Shown piece by piece: positions 12,616 through 13,719 of a stretch of DNA of 13,719 nucleotides. Position numbers and translations under genes: made by a program. Location of the stretch: positions 1-13,719 of the forward strand of contig JAEZKN010000379.1 in the NCBI GenBank assembly GCA_023415395.1, read 5' to 3'. This DNA is from Actinomycetes bacterium. GTDB taxonomy: Bacteria > Actinomycetota > Actinomycetes > Propionibacteriales > Nocardioidaceae. A model generated the notes under the pieces. The model was not told the origin of the DNA. It was given only the letters and a program-made list of their open reading frames with translations, and did no database searches. The stretch's first letter is position 1. Each line of letters opens with the position of its first letter.

Positions 12616-12630
12616 GGCGCGTCCTCAGGC
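12610..12630. terminator. Hairpin holding both convergent stop codons, candidate bidirectional terminator
   Basis: GCCTGAGG (12610-12617) and CCTCAGGC (12623-12630) are perfectly complementary over 8 bp around the loop CGCGT. The left arm contains the thioesterase stop (TGA, 12613-12615) and the right arm the hydrolase stop (12625-12627 on the minus strand). The same hairpin can therefore form at the end of either transcript. There is no T-run. The structure is seen; its function is inferred. Confidence 0.5.
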
Positions 12631-13641
12631 GGCGCAGACCAGGTCGGCGACGGTGCGGTTCACGTCGCGCAGCATGCTCAGGGTGGTCGGCAGGCCGGTG
12701 ACGGTGACGACCGCCCAGCGACCGTCGTCCGTGGCGAGGTCGCGGGTCGTGAAGCCCTGGATGTCCCCGCCGTGCCCCCACGCGAGCGGACCGCACGCGA
12801 GGCGGTGCGAGGCGAGGCCGAGGCCGTAGCGCCAGCCCGGGTCGGGCTCGAAGGCCCGGGCGGGCACGGTCTGCCGCATCCGGTCCAGCTGGGCCGGAGG
12901 CAGCAGGTCGCCGCCGAGCAGCCCCTGCAGGAACCGGCCGAGGTCGGCCGGCGTCGAGACGAGCTGTCCGGCGGCCCAGCCGAGCGAGGGGTCGATCTCG
13001 GTGATGTCGCGCCACGCACCGGCGGGGCCGTCGGCCAGGTAGCCCCGCGGGTGGGTGCCGCGGATCCCCTGCTCGCCGATGCCGGGCCAGTAGGTGTCGG
13101 TGAGGCCGAGCGGCTCGATGATGCGGCGGGTGATCTCCTCGCCGACCGGTCGCCCGGTGACGCGCTGGGCGAGCAGGCCGAGCAGCACGTAGTTGGTGTT
13201 GCTGTACTCCCACTGCCGGCCCGGGCGGAAGTGGCGCCGCTCGGCGAGGGCCGCGTCGACCAGCTCGTAGGGCTCGAGGTAGGTGTGCGCCGCGCTCCGC
13301 AGGTCACCGGCGTCGAGGACGATCGAGTCGTAGTCGGGCAGCCCGCTGGTCTGGCGCAGCAGGTCGCGCACGGTGATCGCGCGTCCGTCGTTGCCATGGC
13401 CGCGGACCACGCCGGGCAGGTAGCGTTCGACGGGGGCGGCGAGCCGGACGCGGCCCTCGGCGACGAGCTGGAGCACGACAGTCGCGGTGAACATCTTGGT
13501 GTTGCTGGCGATGCGGACCCGCGAGTCCGGGTCGACCGGCGCTCCGGTGGCCAGGTCGCCCGTGCCGGAGGTGTAGGTGCGGGTCACCCCGTCCGCGCCC
13601 CGCACGGTGGCGATCGCGCCGGGGAAGCCGCTGTCCTCCAC
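12625..13641 (-). CDS. Serine hydrolase, class C beta-lactamase / D-Ala-D-Ala carboxypeptidase fold, 5' end uncertain
   Basis: A penicillin-recognising serine hydrolase that could act on peptidoglycan peptides, beta-lactams or small esters; which one cannot be decided. From GTG 13641 (338 aa): catalytic S46 and K49 in RIASNTKMF, Y146-S-N148 in EYSNTNY, and H290-G-G in AWGHGGDIQGF. C283 and C336 may form a disulfide, suggesting export. GTG 13641 begins inside the domain: in-frame codons just upstream read PDPLQHRLDRLV, which is how the first helix of this family starts, preceded by an Ala/Pro-rich run. The natural start with a signal peptide is therefore probably further upstream, but a TAA at 13717-13719 interrupts the frame beside G-runs of 8, 7 and 5. 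Either the window end is inaccurate or the gene is broken. Convergent with the second thioesterase gene, 9 nt apart. Confidence 0.85.
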   Translation of the reverse strand: MEDSGFPGAIATVRGADGVTRTYTSGTGDLATGAPVDPDSRVRIASNTKMFTATVVLQLVAEGRVRLAAPVERYLPGVVRGHGNDGRAITVRDLLRQTSGLPDYDSIVLDAGDLRSAAHTYLEPYELVDAALAERRHFRPGRQWEYSNTNYVLLGLLAQRVTGRPVGEEITRRIIEPLGLTDTYWPGIGEQGIRGTHPRGYLADGPAGAWRDITEIDPSLGWAAGQLVSTPADLGRFLQGLLGGDLLPPAQLDRMRQTVPARAFEPDPGWRYGLGLASHRLACGPLAWGHGGDIQGFTTRDLATDDGRWAVVTVTGLPTTLSMLRDVNRTVADLVCAA

Positions 13642-13690
13642 GAGCCGGTCGAGCCGATGCTGGAGCGGGTCGGGTGCCGGCGCCGGGGCC

Positions 13691-13719
13691 GGGGGGGGCG
13701 GGGGGGCGGGGGCGTATTA
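13691..13719. repeat. G-rich low-complexity tract at the window end
   Basis: G runs of 8 (13691-13698), 7 (13700-13706) and 5 (13708-13712) are separated by single C bases and followed by CGTATTA. On the coding strand of the hydrolase it would encode an Ala/Pro-rich linker, such as often follows a signal peptide in secreted enzymes. It is also the kind of sequence where base calls and assembly fail, and it borders an in-frame stop. Confidence 0.6.

Noticed and set aside
1..13719. Mobile element, CRISPR array, defence island or biosynthetic cluster
   Set aside because: No transposase, integrase, spaced repeats, toxin-antitoxin pair or modular synthase is visible; base composition is even and the genes are typical chromosomal ones.

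Overview
The window is dense, very GC-rich DNA with short intergenic gaps, many 1- or 4-nt gene overlaps, GTG starts and apparently leaderless promoters. This points to a high-GC actinobacterium. The gene content (fadA-fadB, PAC2-family protein, TesB thioesterases, amphi-Trp protein, LigD-type PE-Pol protein) fits a Nocardioides-like member of the Propionibacteriales, but the genus is inferred from general familiarity and no search was run. No tRNA, rRNA, CRISPR array, IS element or prophage gene is visible, and no gap without a gene exceeds about 120 bp.

Layout. (1) 1-871: the end of a NarL/DesK-type sensor kinase and its overlapping LuxR-family response regulator. (2) 903-1118: a small amphi-Trp protein with a leaderless-type promoter. 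Its 3' end overlaps, tail to tail, the end of a minus-strand pair (1108-2746) made of a Zn-dependent alcohol/formaldehyde dehydrogenase followed by a 160-aa protein of unknown function. (3) A 71-bp divergent gap (2747-2817) with a perfect 7-bp-arm palindrome separates that pair from a PE-Pol protein (LigD-like, no ligase domain). (4) Convergent to it is an exported L,D-transpeptidase, which is divergent from a soluble double-PAS histidine kinase with no partner regulator nearby. (5) 6602-9861 on the minus strand: fadA-fadB, a beta-oxidation operon whose promoter region carries two tandem 13-bp repeats that look like an operator. (6) 9978-12615: a three-gene operon of a PAC2-family protein and two tandem TesB-type acyl-CoA thioesterases, joined by 1- and 4-nt overlaps. 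(7) 12625 to the end: a serine hydrolase (class C beta-lactamase / D-Ala-D-Ala carboxypeptidase fold) whose 5' end is lost in a G-rich, possibly unreliable sequence end.

Working together: fadA-fadB would carry out the last three steps of beta-oxidation, and the two thioesterases next door could release CoA from acyl-CoAs, so 6.6-12.6 kb reads as a fatty acyl-CoA region. The L,D-transpeptidase and the serine hydrolase both suggest cell-wall work but lie in separate units. The rest looks like independent housekeeping or stress genes.

I found no convincing new multi-gene system. The points most worth a second look are the PE-Pol protein whose polymerase motif II has Gln where His is usual, the operator-like repeats ahead of fadA, the palindrome between the dehydrogenase and PE-Pol genes, hairpins built over stop codons at several gene ends, the PAC2-TesB-TesB operon, and the uncertain right end of the window.
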